Assembly: GCA_964617995.1 (NCBI GenBank)
Contig: CAZTXD010000011.1
Coordinates: 1-44,048, forward strand
Length of the DNA stretch: 44,048 bases
Origin: CAZTXD01 sp964617995
GTDB lineage: Bacteria; Actinomycetota; Acidimicrobiia; Spongiisociales; ZC4RG35
Direction: 5' to 3'
The notes under the pieces are model-generated. The model searched no databases, was not told the DNA's origin, and worked only from the letters and a program-made list of their open reading frames with translations. A program made the translations under genes and the position numbers. Shown in pieces: positions 1-7,575 of this stretch. Position 1 is the stretch's first letter, and each line of letters starts with the position of its first letter.

Positions 1-721
1 CAGGCTCCACCTCCAGCTCCTGAAGCTCAGGCTCGCCCTCCAGCTCCTGAAGCTCGGGCTGGACCTCCTGCTCTTGAAGTTCGGCCTCTGCCCGGACAGG
101 CTCGGGTTGCGCGTCGGGCAGTTTGTCGGATGGTCCGCCCCCCACGGGCTGACTTTCCTCGGGCGTTTGCGTGGCCCGCTGGACCCGCTCCCAGAACCCT
201 CCCACTGCCCCCGGCTCGGAGGTCATCTCATCCTTCTCGGGCTCGGGTGGCGGCTCGGTCGCCGATCTGGTGTGGGCGGTCTCCTTCTGGGGCGGTGTCG
301 GTTCGGCCACACCATCGTCGGGGGTGGGATCCGCCGCGCGTAGCTCGGCCCCGGCGGTGGCGAAGGCACGGCGAGCCTCGTCGAGCCGTGAGGGGTCGTT
401 GGCCCTCCGAGCGGAGGCGATGGCACCCTTGCGCCTCAGGAAGTTGAGGGCATGGAAGCGAGCCCATCCCTCCGCCATCGACTGGACCGCTCCGTAGGCG
501 AAGTTGACTTGATCGTCGGCGAGGAAGGTGATGACCTCCCCGTCGAGATCGATCTCGAACTCGTTGGCCACCACCCGATTGGCCACTACATCGGCCAGGC
601 ACCAGCTCCCCAGGCTCTCTTCGCCCGAGGCGAAGCGGACGTGCGACTCATCGACCTCGACGGTGACATCGAGATCGGCTCCGCCCACGTCATCGAATCG
701 GATACGGCCCTTGAACCGCAC
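1..721 (-). CDS. Hypothetical protein, partial, with acidic C-terminal 9-residue repeats
   Basis: An open frame runs from a GTG at 721 to the window edge without a stop, giving 240 visible residues; the C-terminus is missing. The start was chosen because AAAGGGG lies six bases upstream; an in-frame GTG five codons further upstream is possible. Residues 1-110 look like a compact, partly beta-rich domain (starting RFKGRIRFDDVGG), followed by a helical stretch with LNFLRRKGAIASARRA. From about residue 120 the chain becomes proline- and glutamate-rich and probably disordered, ending in tandem ELQELEGEP-type units. There is no signal peptide or membrane segment. I do not recognise the family. It is codirectional with gcvP but lies downstream of a possible terminator, so it is probably a separate unit. 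The coding frame is supported by the good ribosome site and by the in-phase repeat; the function is unknown. Confidence 0.7.
   Translation of the reverse strand, partial: MRFKGRIRFDDVGGADLDVTVEVDESHVRFASGEESLGSWCLADVVANRVVANEFEIDLDGEVITFLADDQVNFAYGAVQSMAEGWARFHALNFLRRKGAIASARRANDPSRLDEARRAFATAGAELRAADPTPDDGVAEPTPPQKETAHTRSATEPPPEPEKDEMTSEPGAVGGFWERVQRATQTPEESQPVGGGPSDKLPDAQPEPVRAEAELQEQEVQPELQELEGEPELQELEVEP
2..82 (-). repeat. Tandem 27-bp (9-residue) coding repeat running off the window
   Basis: Three consecutive 27-base units encode ELQEQEVQP, ELQELEGEP and ELQELEVEP. The last two units differ by only two bases. The array reaches the window edge, so its full copy number is unknown. The pattern suggests an extended acidic tail or a length-variable spacer in the partial gene. 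Confidence 0.8.
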
Positions 722-778
722 CAGTCCCCTTTCCACGGACGGCTCCAGAGAGCAACCCGTCTAGCCAGATGAAACGTT

Positions 779-808
779 CCCGCCCATCATCGGCTGATTC
801 AAGGCGGG
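779..808 (-). terminator. Possible hairpin terminator after gcvP
   Basis: CCCGCC at 779-784 can pair with GGCGGG at 803-808 across an 18-base loop, just past the gcvP stop codon. There is no T-tract, so this is a weak call based on position and pairing only. Confidence 0.3.
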
Positions 809-815
809 CCTCAAC

Positions 816-3665
816 TCATTCCCTGCCCTCCCCGTAATCGCGCAAGGGCGGACACGAGCACATGAGGTTACGGTCACCGCCGGCTGCGTCGATCCTACCG
901 ACGGGCGGCCAATACTTGTCGACCTCCAATTCGGCCAGAGGGAAGGCGCCGACCCGGCCGGGATACGCCCGGTCCCACTCGATCAGGTCGGCGGCCGGGT
1001 GAGGGGCCCTGACCAGGGGGTTGTCGTCGGCCGGCCAATCTCCCGACTCGACCCGATCGATCTCCGCTCGGATGGCGATCATGGCCCGGCAAAACCGGTC
1101 CAGCTCACCTAGCGACTCCGACTCCGTCGGCTCGATCATCAATGTGCCGGCTACCGGGAAGGCCACCGTGGGGGCATGGAAGCCGTAGTCGACCAGCCGC
1201 TTGGCCACATCCTCCACCGATACCCCCGAGCGCCGTGTCAGCTCACGAAGGTCGATGATGCATTCGTGGGCCACCCGTCCGCCCGGTCCGGAATAGAGGA
1301 TCGGATAGTGCCCATCCAGACGTCGGGCCACGTAATTGGCAGCCACGATCGCTGTTTCCGTCGCGGCGCGTAGACCCGACGCCCCCATCATCCTGATGTA
1401 GACCCACGGTATCGGCAGGATTCCGGCCGATCCCCACGGAGCCGACGAGATGGGGCCGATTCCCGACTCGGGGCCAGCATCCGCCGCCAGCGGATGATTG
1501 GGGAGGAAGGGGGCGAGATGGGCTTTGACCCCCACCGGCCCCACACCCGGCCCTCCTCCCCCATGGGGAATGGTGAACGTCTTGTGGAGATTGAGATGGC
1601 CGACGTCGGCGCCGAAGTCTCCGGGCCGGGCCAGACCGACGAGCGCGTTGAGGTTGGCGCCGTCTACGTATACCTGCCCTCCGTGGTTGTGGACGATCTC
1701 GCACAGCTTGTCAACGCCCGGCTCGAACACGCCGTGAGTGGAGGGATAGGTGATCATGGCCGCCGCCAGACGATCGCCGTGATCGCCGGCCTTGGCCTCG
1801 AGATCCGCCAGGTCGACGTTGCCGTGATCGTCGGTGGCCACCACGACAACCTCCATACCAGCCATCACCGCCGAAGCAGCGTTCGTCCCGTGAGCTGACT
1901 CCGGTATGAGGCATATGACGCGCTGGTGGTCGTCGTTGTGACGGTGGAACGCTCGAATGGCGAGCAGTCCCGCCAGCTCCCCTTGCGAACCGGCATTCGG
2001 CTGGAGGGAAACGGCGTCGTAACCGGTCAACTCGGCCAGATACCCGACGAGCTCGTCGATGAGGATTCGATACCCCTCCGTCTGTTCGGCGGGTGCGAAG
2101 GGATGGATGTCGGTGAACTCGGGCCACGTCATCGGGATCATCTCCGTCGTGGCGTTCAGCTTCATCGTGCACGACCCCAAGGGGATCATGGTCCGGTCCA
2201 ACGCCAGGTCCCGGTCCGAGAGGCGGCGTAGATAGCGAAGCATCTCATGCTCCGATCGGTGAGCATGGAAGACGGGATGCTCCAACACGGGCACGGAGCG
2301 GCGGATCTCCGGAGGGATGCCTCTCAACTGGTCCTGCTCAGGAGACCCGCCCAGCCCGGCGCCGAAGGCGGCTGCCACCTCTTGCGCCACCTCCTCGTCG
2401 GTGGCCTCGTCGAAGGACACACCGACGTGTCGGTCGTCGACTCGCCGCAGGTTGACCCCGCGGTCGAGAGCGGCTGCCATGACGGCGTCGGCGTCGCAGC
2501 GGACGGTGAGCGTGTCGAAGAACGTGTCGTTGACGACATCGGCTTCGGGAGCGTCCGCCAGCGAAGCCGCCAGCCGCCGGGTCAGGTCGTGAACATGTCC
2601 GGCGATCTCCGAGAGTCCCTCGGGACCATGCCAGACGGCGTACATGCCGGCCACCACGGCCAGCAACACCTGGGCGGTGCACACATTGGAAGTGGCTCGC
2701 TCCCGGCGAATGTGCTGTTCCCGGGTCTGGAGGGCCAGCCGGTAGCCGACCCGTCCGGCCGGATCGGTCGAGACCCCCACCAGGCGACCCGGCAGCGAGC
2801 GTACATTTTCCTCCCTCACTGCGATGAACCCCGCATGGGGACCGCCGAACGCCATCGGCACGCCGAAGCGTTGTGCCGAACCGACAGCGATGTCGGCGCC
2901 GAGGGCACCCACCGGCTCGAGGAGAACCGATGCCAGCAGGTCCGTGGCCGCTACCAGCAGACCCCCGGCGGCGTGCACCGATTCGGCGACGGCGGCGACA
3001 TCACCGAGGCGGCCCGATGACCCCGGGTACTGGATCAGGGCGCCCACTACGCCGGCGAGGTCGTCGTCGTTGGCTTTCTCCAGGTCCATGACCCGCACCG
3101 GGACACCGGCCGCTTCCGCCCTGGTGGCCACGACGGCGACCGTCTGGGGATGACAGTCCGAGTCGATGAGGAAGCTCCCTTCACGACGGGTGATGCGGGG
3201 AGTCATCGCCAGGGCCTCGGCCGCGGCCGTACCCTCGTCCAGCAAGGAGGCGTTGGCGATCTCGAGCCCGGTCAGGTCGGCGGCCATGGTCTGGAAGTTG
3301 AGGAGCGCCTCCAGTCGCCCCTGGGATATCTCGGCTTGATAAGGGGTGTAAGCGGTGTACCACGCCGGAGACTCGAGGACGTTGCGGAGAATGACGGGAG
3401 GGGTGATCGTGTTGTGGTAACCGAGACCGATGAGAGAGGTGAGAGGCCGGTTGCGGCCCGCCAATCGCCGCAGCTCCGCCAGCGCCTCCCGCTCGTCGAG
3501 GGGCGCGGGCAGGTCCGGCTCTCTGCGTTCGAGGATGCGTGAGGGAACGGCCTCGTCGATGAGCTCGTCGACGGAGCCGACCCCGAGAACCTCGAGCATG
3601 TGTGAGACGTCGGCGATGGTGGGGCCGATATGACGGTGGCTGAACTGGTGGGTGAGCATGGCCAT
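816..3665 (-). CDS. gcvP: Glycine dehydrogenase (decarboxylating), glycine cleavage P-protein
   Basis: The 949-residue product is a full-length single-chain P-protein. In this family it binds pyridoxal phosphate, decarboxylates glycine and passes the aminomethyl group to the lipoyl H-protein in the cytoplasm. The N-terminus begins with the family hallmark FSHRHIGP. The N-terminal half resembles the non-catalytic subunit and the C-terminal half carries the cofactor site, NLHKTFTIPHGGGGPG, with the Schiff-base lysine near residue 692. I placed the start at the ATG at 3665 because GGAGG sits four bases upstream; the frame stays open further upstream only because it reads through the riboswitch. 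The other glycine-cleavage genes (gcvT, gcvH) are not in the window, so P-protein is expressed as its own riboswitch-controlled unit here. Confidence in identity is very high. Confidence 0.97.
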   Translation of the reverse strand: MAMLTHQFSHRHIGPTIADVSHMLEVLGVGSVDELIDEAVPSRILERREPDLPAPLDEREALAELRRLAGRNRPLTSLIGLGYHNTITPPVILRNVLESPAWYTAYTPYQAEISQGRLEALLNFQTMAADLTGLEIANASLLDEGTAAAEALAMTPRITRREGSFLIDSDCHPQTVAVVATRAEAAGVPVRVMDLEKANDDDLAGVVGALIQYPGSSGRLGDVAAVAESVHAAGGLLVAATDLLASVLLEPVGALGADIAVGSAQRFGVPMAFGGPHAGFIAVREENVRSLPGRLVGVSTDPAGRVGYRLALQTREQHIRRERATSNVCTAQVLLAVVAGMYAVWHGPEGLSEIAGHVHDLTRRLAASLADAPEADVVNDTFFDTLTVRCDADAVMAAALDRGVNLRRVDDRHVGVSFDEATDEEVAQEVAAAFGAGLGGSPEQDQLRGIPPEIRRSVPVLEHPVFHAHRSEHEMLRYLRRLSDRDLALDRTMIPLGSCTMKLNATTEMIPMTWPEFTDIHPFAPAEQTEGYRILIDELVGYLAELTGYDAVSLQPNAGSQGELAGLLAIRAFHRHNDDHQRVICLIPESAHGTNAASAVMAGMEVVVVATDDHGNVDLADLEAKAGDHGDRLAAAMITYPSTHGVFEPGVDKLCEIVHNHGGQVYVDGANLNALVGLARPGDFGADVGHLNLHKTFTIPHGGGGPGVGPVGVKAHLAPFLPNHPLAADAGPESGIGPISSAPWGSAGILPIPWVYIRMMGASGLRAATETAIVAANYVARRLDGHYPILYSGPGGRVAHECIIDLRELTRRSGVSVEDVAKRLVDYGFHAPTVAFPVAGTLMIEPTESESLGELDRFCRAMIAIRAEIDRVESGDWPADDNPLVRAPHPAADLIEWDRAYPGRVGAFPLAELEVDKYWPPVGRIDAAGGDRNLMCSCPPLRDYGEGRE

Positions 3666-3674
3666 CGAACCTCC

Positions 3675-3709
3675 GGTGACGCTGTCACCGCTGTCGAAGC
3701 CTTCAGCGG
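3675..3709 (-). promoter_or_regulatory. Likely riboswitch expression platform: overlapping hairpins abutting the gcvP ribosome site
   Basis: Between the aptamer and the start codon, CCGCTG/CAGCGG (3688-3693 with 3704-3709) and GGTGAC/GTCACC (3675-3680 with 3684-3689) can each form a hairpin. They share bases 3688-3689, so full formation of both is mutually exclusive. The second hairpin directly abuts the GGAGG ribosome site at 3670-3674. No T-run follows, so I infer translational rather than transcriptional control. Confidence 0.45.
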
Positions 3710-3718
3710 CGCCTCCCT

Positions 3719-3796
3719 CGGACGGTCCTGGTGCCTGAGAGTTTCCGCTGGTGAGCGTTGCCCCTTCGGCGCCCGCAACCGGGGCTCTCCCGTCCG
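3719..3796 (-). promoter_or_regulatory. Glycine riboswitch (single aptamer) upstream of gcvP
   Basis: Read on the minus strand the leader contains, in order, GGACGGGAGAGCC, GCGCCGAAGGGGCAA, AACTCTCAGGCACCAGGACCG and a closing CGTCC. These are the conserved blocks of a glycine aptamer: the GGGAGAG 5' arm, the GCCGAAGG internal motif and the CUCAGGC-AGGAC 3' arm. A perfect 7-bp P1 stem closes it (CCGTCCG at 3790-3796 with CGGACGG at 3719-3725). Only one aptamer is visible; many glycine riboswitches are tandem. The placement, 54 bases before the glycine dehydrogenase start, fits glycine-induced expression. A TAGTAT hexamer at 3814-3819 on the minus strand could be the -10 box, but its -35 is poor. 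Confidence 0.93.
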
Positions 3797-3864
3797 ACAT
3801 CGACGGCCCCCTCAATACTAAAGATGGCGCAGGGAATAGGTGAGCCGACCTGCCGCGGAGGCGG

Positions 3865-5160
3865 TCACACCACCCGCGTCGCCCCCGACCGGGGGCCTTC
3901 CACCAGCGCCAGGGCGACCTCTCCCGCCGTATCCGCATCGAGTGTCGACACGGTGATACGGACACCCGGTGGCATGGAATGACGGAACCGTTTCCCGGCT
4001 CGCACGGCCATGCCCCGTTCGAGCGCGGATCGCACCACCACCTCCTCTTCCGGCACCGGAACCCAGATGTTCACCCCCGAGACGCCCATGCCCGCCACCC
4101 CCACCTCGGTCAGAGCCCCGAGGAGCATCTCCCGCCTGCGTCGATACCACTCGCTAGCGACCTCCATGTCCGCTTGGATCCTGCCCGATCCCAGCATGGC
4201 GGCCACCGTTCGTTGCAGGATGTGACTGATCCAGCCCGGGCCGACGCATTGCCGGAGGCGGACCCTCTCCATCGTGGCGGGGTCTCCGGAGGCGATGGCG
4301 ACCCTCAGGTCCGGGCCGAGCGCCTTGGAGAAGGACCGGATGAAGACCCACCGCTCTCCTGCCGGCCCGACAGCCTCCAGTTCCATACCGGAGACAGGAC
4401 CGAAGTGATCGTCTTCCACCACGAGCACATCGGGTCGCGTCGCCAGTATCCCGGCCACCTCTGCCGCCCTGGCGGCGGAGGTGGCAGCACCGGTGGGATT
4501 CTGGGCTCGGGGAGTGATGACCACCGCCTGGATCCGGTCGAGGACCTCGGAGAGAGCGACCGGGTCGAAGCCCTCGTCGTCGATCCTCACCGGCACCGGA
4601 ACCAGTCCCATCGCCCGGATGAGGTCGACGATCGCAAACCAGCCCGGGTCCTCCACGGCCACGCCATCACCGGGATGGAGCCAGGCACCCAGCGCCCTCT
4701 CGATCGCATCACCCGCCCCACCGGTGACGGCCAACTCCCCGGCCGGCACGCCCTCCGACTCCAATGACGGCACCACGGCGGTGCGCAGCTCCGGAGCGAC
4801 CGCCGGATCGCCGTAGGTGGTCGTGGAGCCCCTCAGCCCCGCAAGGAACGGGGAGAGGTCGGGTAGGAGGTCTGGATCCGGGCGGCCGGAGGCGAGATCC
4901 ACCACCCCTGGGGGGACGTCGGGAATGAGCTGACCTTGGGGTCGGAAGCGATCCTCCACGAAGGTCCCCGCCCGGCCCCGGCCGACTACCAGACCCCGGT
5001 CCGACAGCTCCCGATAAGCCGAGGCGACCGTGTTGGGTGCCAGCCCCAAGCGCTCGGCCGCGACTCGCACCGGCTCCAGACGGTCCCCCGCCGCCAGCTC
5101 CCCGTCGTGGATACGGCGTTGTATCTCCTCCACGAGCCGGGACGCAGAGCCTATGCCCAT
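3865..5160 (-). CDS. MocR-family transcriptional regulator (GntR winged helix fused to class I aminotransferase domain)
   Basis: The 431-residue product has a GntR-type DNA-binding domain at residues 1-75, with the usual signature of a recognition helix followed by LAPNTVASAYRELSDRGLV. A PLP-dependent aminotransferase-fold effector domain follows. The aminotransferase part shows QNPTGAATS, the acidic VVEDDHFG segment and the lysine in SFSKALGPDLRV that should hold the cofactor. MocR/PdxR proteins typically sense PLP or an amino-compound adduct and control a divergent gene. Here the divergent gene at 5210 is a PNPOx-like flavoprotein, a common pairing with regulators of vitamin B6 or amine metabolism. 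I chose the ATG at 5160 because the winged helix begins there; the longer frame overlaps the divergent gene. The target operators are proposed in the 49-base gap. Confidence 0.92.
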   Translation of the reverse strand: MGIGSASRLVEEIQRRIHDGELAAGDRLEPVRVAAERLGLAPNTVASAYRELSDRGLVVGRGRAGTFVEDRFRPQGQLIPDVPPGVVDLASGRPDPDLLPDLSPFLAGLRGSTTTYGDPAVAPELRTAVVPSLESEGVPAGELAVTGGAGDAIERALGAWLHPGDGVAVEDPGWFAIVDLIRAMGLVPVPVRIDDEGFDPVALSEVLDRIQAVVITPRAQNPTGAATSAARAAEVAGILATRPDVLVVEDDHFGPVSGMELEAVGPAGERWVFIRSFSKALGPDLRVAIASGDPATMERVRLRQCVGPGWISHILQRTVAAMLGSGRIQADMEVASEWYRRRREMLLGALTEVGVAGMGVSGVNIWVPVPEEEVVVRSALERGMAVRAGKRFRHSMPPGVRITVSTLDADTAGEVALALVEGPRSGATRVV

Positions 5161-5172
5161 ACCTGCTACTCT

Positions 5173-5208
5173 TTGACTCGATACATACTTTCTATTGTAG
5201 CAATACAT
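5173..5208. promoter_or_regulatory. Divergent promoter/operator region between MocR regulator and PNPOx-like gene
   Basis: The 49-base gap is strikingly AT-rich for this genome. It contains TTGACT at 5173-5178 (plus-strand -35-like), two direct ATACAT copies at 5181-5186 and 5203-5208, and a perfect palindrome TATTG-TAG-CAATA at 5193-5205. On the minus strand TACAAT (5199-5194) is a good -10 for the regulator. MocR proteins usually bind paired direct repeats, so the two ATACAT copies, 22 bases apart, are the favoured operators. That assignment is inference. Confidence 0.55.
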
Positions 5209-5209
5209 T

Positions 5210-5851
5210 ATGTCCTCGTCCAGCGCACTCACTCGTCTCCGCCGCCGGCCCGAACGGGGCAGACACGACCGGGCCACGATCGACTCGATCCTCGACGCCG
5301 GCCTCATCGCCCATGTCGCCTTCAACCGAGCGGGGAAACCGGCCGTCATCCCCACCCTGTACGTGCGACGGGACGACGAGATCCTTCTCCACGGCTCCCC
5401 CGGCTCGGCTCCGATGCGGGCTGCCCGGTCTGGAGCGGACCTGTGCGTGGAGGTGACCCTCCTCGACGGACTCGTGCTGGCCCGATCCGCGTTCCACCAC
5501 TCGGCCAACTACCGGTCTGTGATCGTGTACGGTCGGGGTCGCTGGCTCGACGCCGACGAGAAGGCCGAAGCACTCGATGCCATCGTCGATCGCATCGTTC
5601 CCGGGCGGCGGCAGTACCTCCGACCTACCACACCGAGGGAAATCGCCGCCACTGCCGTGATCGCCGTGCCCCTTGAGGAGGCCTCGGCCAAGATCCGCAC
5701 CGGCCCACCAGGCGACGACGAGGCCGACTACGAACTCGACATCTGGGCGGGAGTAGTGCCCATCCGGCAAGTCAAAGGTGAACCGGTCCCGGACCCGCGT
5801 AACAGCCCCGGACTCGAACCACCCGACCATGTGGAGGCCGTCACATGGTGA
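5210..5851 (+). CDS. Pyridoxamine 5'-phosphate oxidase family (FMN-binding split-barrel) protein
   Basis: This 213-residue protein has the split-barrel pattern of the Pyridox_ox_2/NimA-like branch of the PNPOx superfamily. The opening helix is DRATIDSILDAGLIAHVAF. It is followed by strands with PAVIPTLYVRRDDEILLHG, then CVEVTLLDGLVLARSAFHHSANYRSVIVYGR split across the barrel, where the SVIVYGRGR strand is typical. Such proteins bind FMN or related flavins; the substrate cannot be predicted. The ATG at 5210 lies very close to the AT-rich promoter, so the transcript probably has almost no leader. It overlaps the next gene by seven bases, suggesting translational coupling with a transporter. Its divergent MocR regulator suggests control by a B6 vitamer or amine-linked signal. 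The family call is strong; the exact reaction is open. Confidence 0.88.
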   Translation: MSSSSALTRLRRRPERGRHDRATIDSILDAGLIAHVAFNRAGKPAVIPTLYVRRDDEILLHGSPGSAPMRAARSGADLCVEVTLLDGLVLARSAFHHSANYRSVIVYGRGRWLDADEKAEALDAIVDRIVPGRRQYLRPTTPREIAATAVIAVPLEEASAKIRTGPPGDDEADYELDIWAGVVPIRQVKGEPVPDPRNSPGLEPPDHVEAVTW

Positions 5852-6759
5852 GCGGGCCCCAAACCCGCCTGCTCACCACCAGCCATGGCACCAACCGGGA
5901 GGCCTTCTCCGCCGCCGACTGGGCCTTGTTTCTGTCTCTCGTCCTGATCTGGGGCTCCTCGTTCCTGTTCATAGCCATCGGCCTCGATCATTTCCATCCC
6001 GGACTCGTCACCTTCCTCAGAGTGGCCTTCGGCGCCGCCACCCTCGCTCTCGTGCCGAGGGCGCGCCACAGCACGATCGCCCGTGAGGACTGGCCCCGGG
6101 TCGCGGTCCTGGGTGTGATCTGGATCGCCCTTCCCCTGACCTTCTTCCCCATCGCCCAACAGTGGATCAACTCGGCCGTGGCCGGAATGCTCAACGGCGC
6201 GATGCCCATCTTCACCGCCCTCGTCGCCACCGCCCTGCTGCGTGAGCTGCCCGGCAAGAGACAGAGCCTGGGGCTGGTCATCGGCTTCGCCGGTATCGCC
6301 GCCATCTCCCTCCCCTCCGCCGAGGGCGGCGGCACCGCCGTCGCCGGAGTCGTCCTGGTCCTGGGAGCAACCGTGTGCTACGCCGTGGCCACCAACATCG
6401 TCGCTCCGCTCCAGCAGCGTTACGGATCACTCCCCGTCCTGGCACGTGTCCAATGGGTGGCGGTGGCGCTGGTGGCCCCCTGGGGGGCCCTCGGGCTGGG
6501 GGACTCCGAGTTCGCCTGGTCGTCGCTCGCCGCCACCCTGGCAGTCGGGGTGCTGGGCACCGGACTCGCCTTCGTGCTCATGGGATCACTGACGGGAAGC
6601 GTCGGGGCCACCCGGGCGTCGTTCATCACCTACCTGATTCCGGTAGTGGCTCTGGTGTTGGGGGTGGTGCTGCGTCAGGAGGAGGTCGCCCTGGTGGCGG
6701 TGGCGGGGGTGTTCGCCGTCATCGCCGGTGCCTTCCTCGCCTCTCGCCGCGAGGTCTGA
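5845..6759 (+). CDS. EamA/DMT-superfamily transporter
   Basis: The 304-residue product shows about ten hydrophobic helices arranged as two EamA repeats, the usual length and topology for a drug/metabolite transporter of the inner membrane. The first repeat opens with WALFLSLVLIWGSSFLFI and includes NSAVAGMLNGAMPIFTAL. The second includes GATVCYAVATNIVAPLQQ and GATRASFITYLIPVVALV, both characteristic positions. The ATG lies inside the end of the PNPOx-like gene, so the two are cotranscribed and probably coupled. The likely role is efflux or exchange of a small polar metabolite. Members of this family near MocR regulators often handle amines, amino acids or B6-related compounds, but the substrate here is inference. 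Confidence 0.93.
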   Translation: MVSGPQTRLLTTSHGTNREAFSAADWALFLSLVLIWGSSFLFIAIGLDHFHPGLVTFLRVAFGAATLALVPRARHSTIAREDWPRVAVLGVIWIALPLTFFPIAQQWINSAVAGMLNGAMPIFTALVATALLRELPGKRQSLGLVIGFAGIAAISLPSAEGGGTAVAGVVLVLGATVCYAVATNIVAPLQQRYGSLPVLARVQWVAVALVAPWGALGLGDSEFAWSSLAATLAVGVLGTGLAFVLMGSLTGSVGATRASFITYLIPVVALVLGVVLRQEEVALVAVAGVFAVIAGAFLASRREV

Positions 6760-6774
6760 GCCCACCGCCGCCCA

Positions 6775-6780
6775 TATACT
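6775..6780 (+). promoter_or_regulatory. -10 box (TATACT) for a leaderless transcript
   Basis: TATACT ends six bases before the ATG at 6787. Transcription from it would start at or next to the start codon, matching a spacing seen at nine other genes in this window. There is no ribosome site between them. Confidence 0.6.
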
Positions 6781-6786
6781 CGGCGA

Positions 6787-7575
6787 ATGGAGGCGCCGGA
6801 CTATCTCTCCCTACGTGCCATCGTGGAGGGCGTCACCGGCCGGTGGCAGACCCTGTTGAGCACCGTGGGTTCGTCCGACATCGACGTCCCGGGGCTCACC
6901 TGGACGACGGGCGAGCTCACTGCCCACATGATCAGCGTGGTCGAGCATTTCGCCGAGTACCATCGCTCACAGGCGGGTCCGAGTTACCCCTACGACAGGC
7001 TCGCCGAGTTCAACCGGCACAGGCTGGTCCAGGTCCAGGAACGGGGCCCCTCCGACGCCGGCGCACGTCTGCGTGGCGCCGTGGCCGACTTCCTCGAAGC
7101 CACCCGACTGTCCGATCCCGCCGACCCGTTCCCATGGTTCGACGGCCACGTCGTTGACGTCGCCACCGCCCATGCTCTCCTGTCGGCCGAGCTGCTCGTC
7201 CACGGCCGCGACCTCGCCCGGGCGCGGGGTGTGTCCTGGCCCATCCCGGCGATCGAAGCCCGCCACACCGCCATCGGGATCCTGCCTGCGGTCCCGGCGT
7301 CGGTCGATCCCGAGATGGCAGGGAGACTCGACTTCCATGCCCGGGTACGCCTATGGGGTGCCCCCACGTTCGGGTTCCGGGTCCGGGCCGGTGAGGTCAC
7401 CGTCACCGATGGGTCCGAGGGCGCGGATGTCACCCTGTGGGTGCATCCCACCGCCTTTCTCCTCGTCAGCTTCGGGAGGATCTCCCCGCTGCGTCTCGCT
7501 CTGACCGGCAGGGTTGTCGCCTGGGGACGCCGGCCCTGGCTGGCGTTCACCCTTCCGGGGGTCTTCCGCACCTGA
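6787..7575 (+). CDS. Maleylpyruvate-isomerase/DinB-fold family protein (mycothiol-dependent type)
   Basis: The 262-residue product has an N-terminal four-helix MDMPI/DinB domain (residues 1-150), recognised by TGELTAHMISVVEHFAEY and VATAHALLSAELLVHGRDLARARG. The histidines in these segments correspond to the metal-binding histidines of the family. The C-terminal 100 residues form a sterol-carrier/MDMPI_C-like domain, ending with DVTLWVHPTAFLLVSFGRISP. Characterised relatives use mycothiol as cofactor for isomerisation or thiol transfer, but most members have no known substrate. The gene has its own leaderless-type promoter and its stop codon abuts the stop of the converging ABC transporter operon with no gap. 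The family call is solid; activity is not predictable. Confidence 0.85.
   Translation: MEAPDYLSLRAIVEGVTGRWQTLLSTVGSSDIDVPGLTWTTGELTAHMISVVEHFAEYHRSQAGPSYPYDRLAEFNRHRLVQVQERGPSDAGARLRGAVADFLEATRLSDPADPFPWFDGHVVDVATAHALLSAELLVHGRDLARARGVSWPIPAIEARHTAIGILPAVPASVDPEMAGRLDFHARVRLWGAPTFGFRVRAGEVTVTDGSEGADVTLWVHPTAFLLVSFGRISPLRLALTGRVVAWGRRPWLAFTLPGVFRT

Noticed and set aside
3666..3965. The gcvP frame continues 100 codons upstream of the chosen start.
   Set aside because: That region contains the glycine riboswitch and the GGAGG site four bases before the ATG at 3665; the extra translation is not similar to P-protein.
5805..5825. GGACTCGAACC, which resembles the T-arm of a tRNA.
   Set aside because: It lies in the PNPOx-like coding frame with no acceptor or anticodon arms around it.
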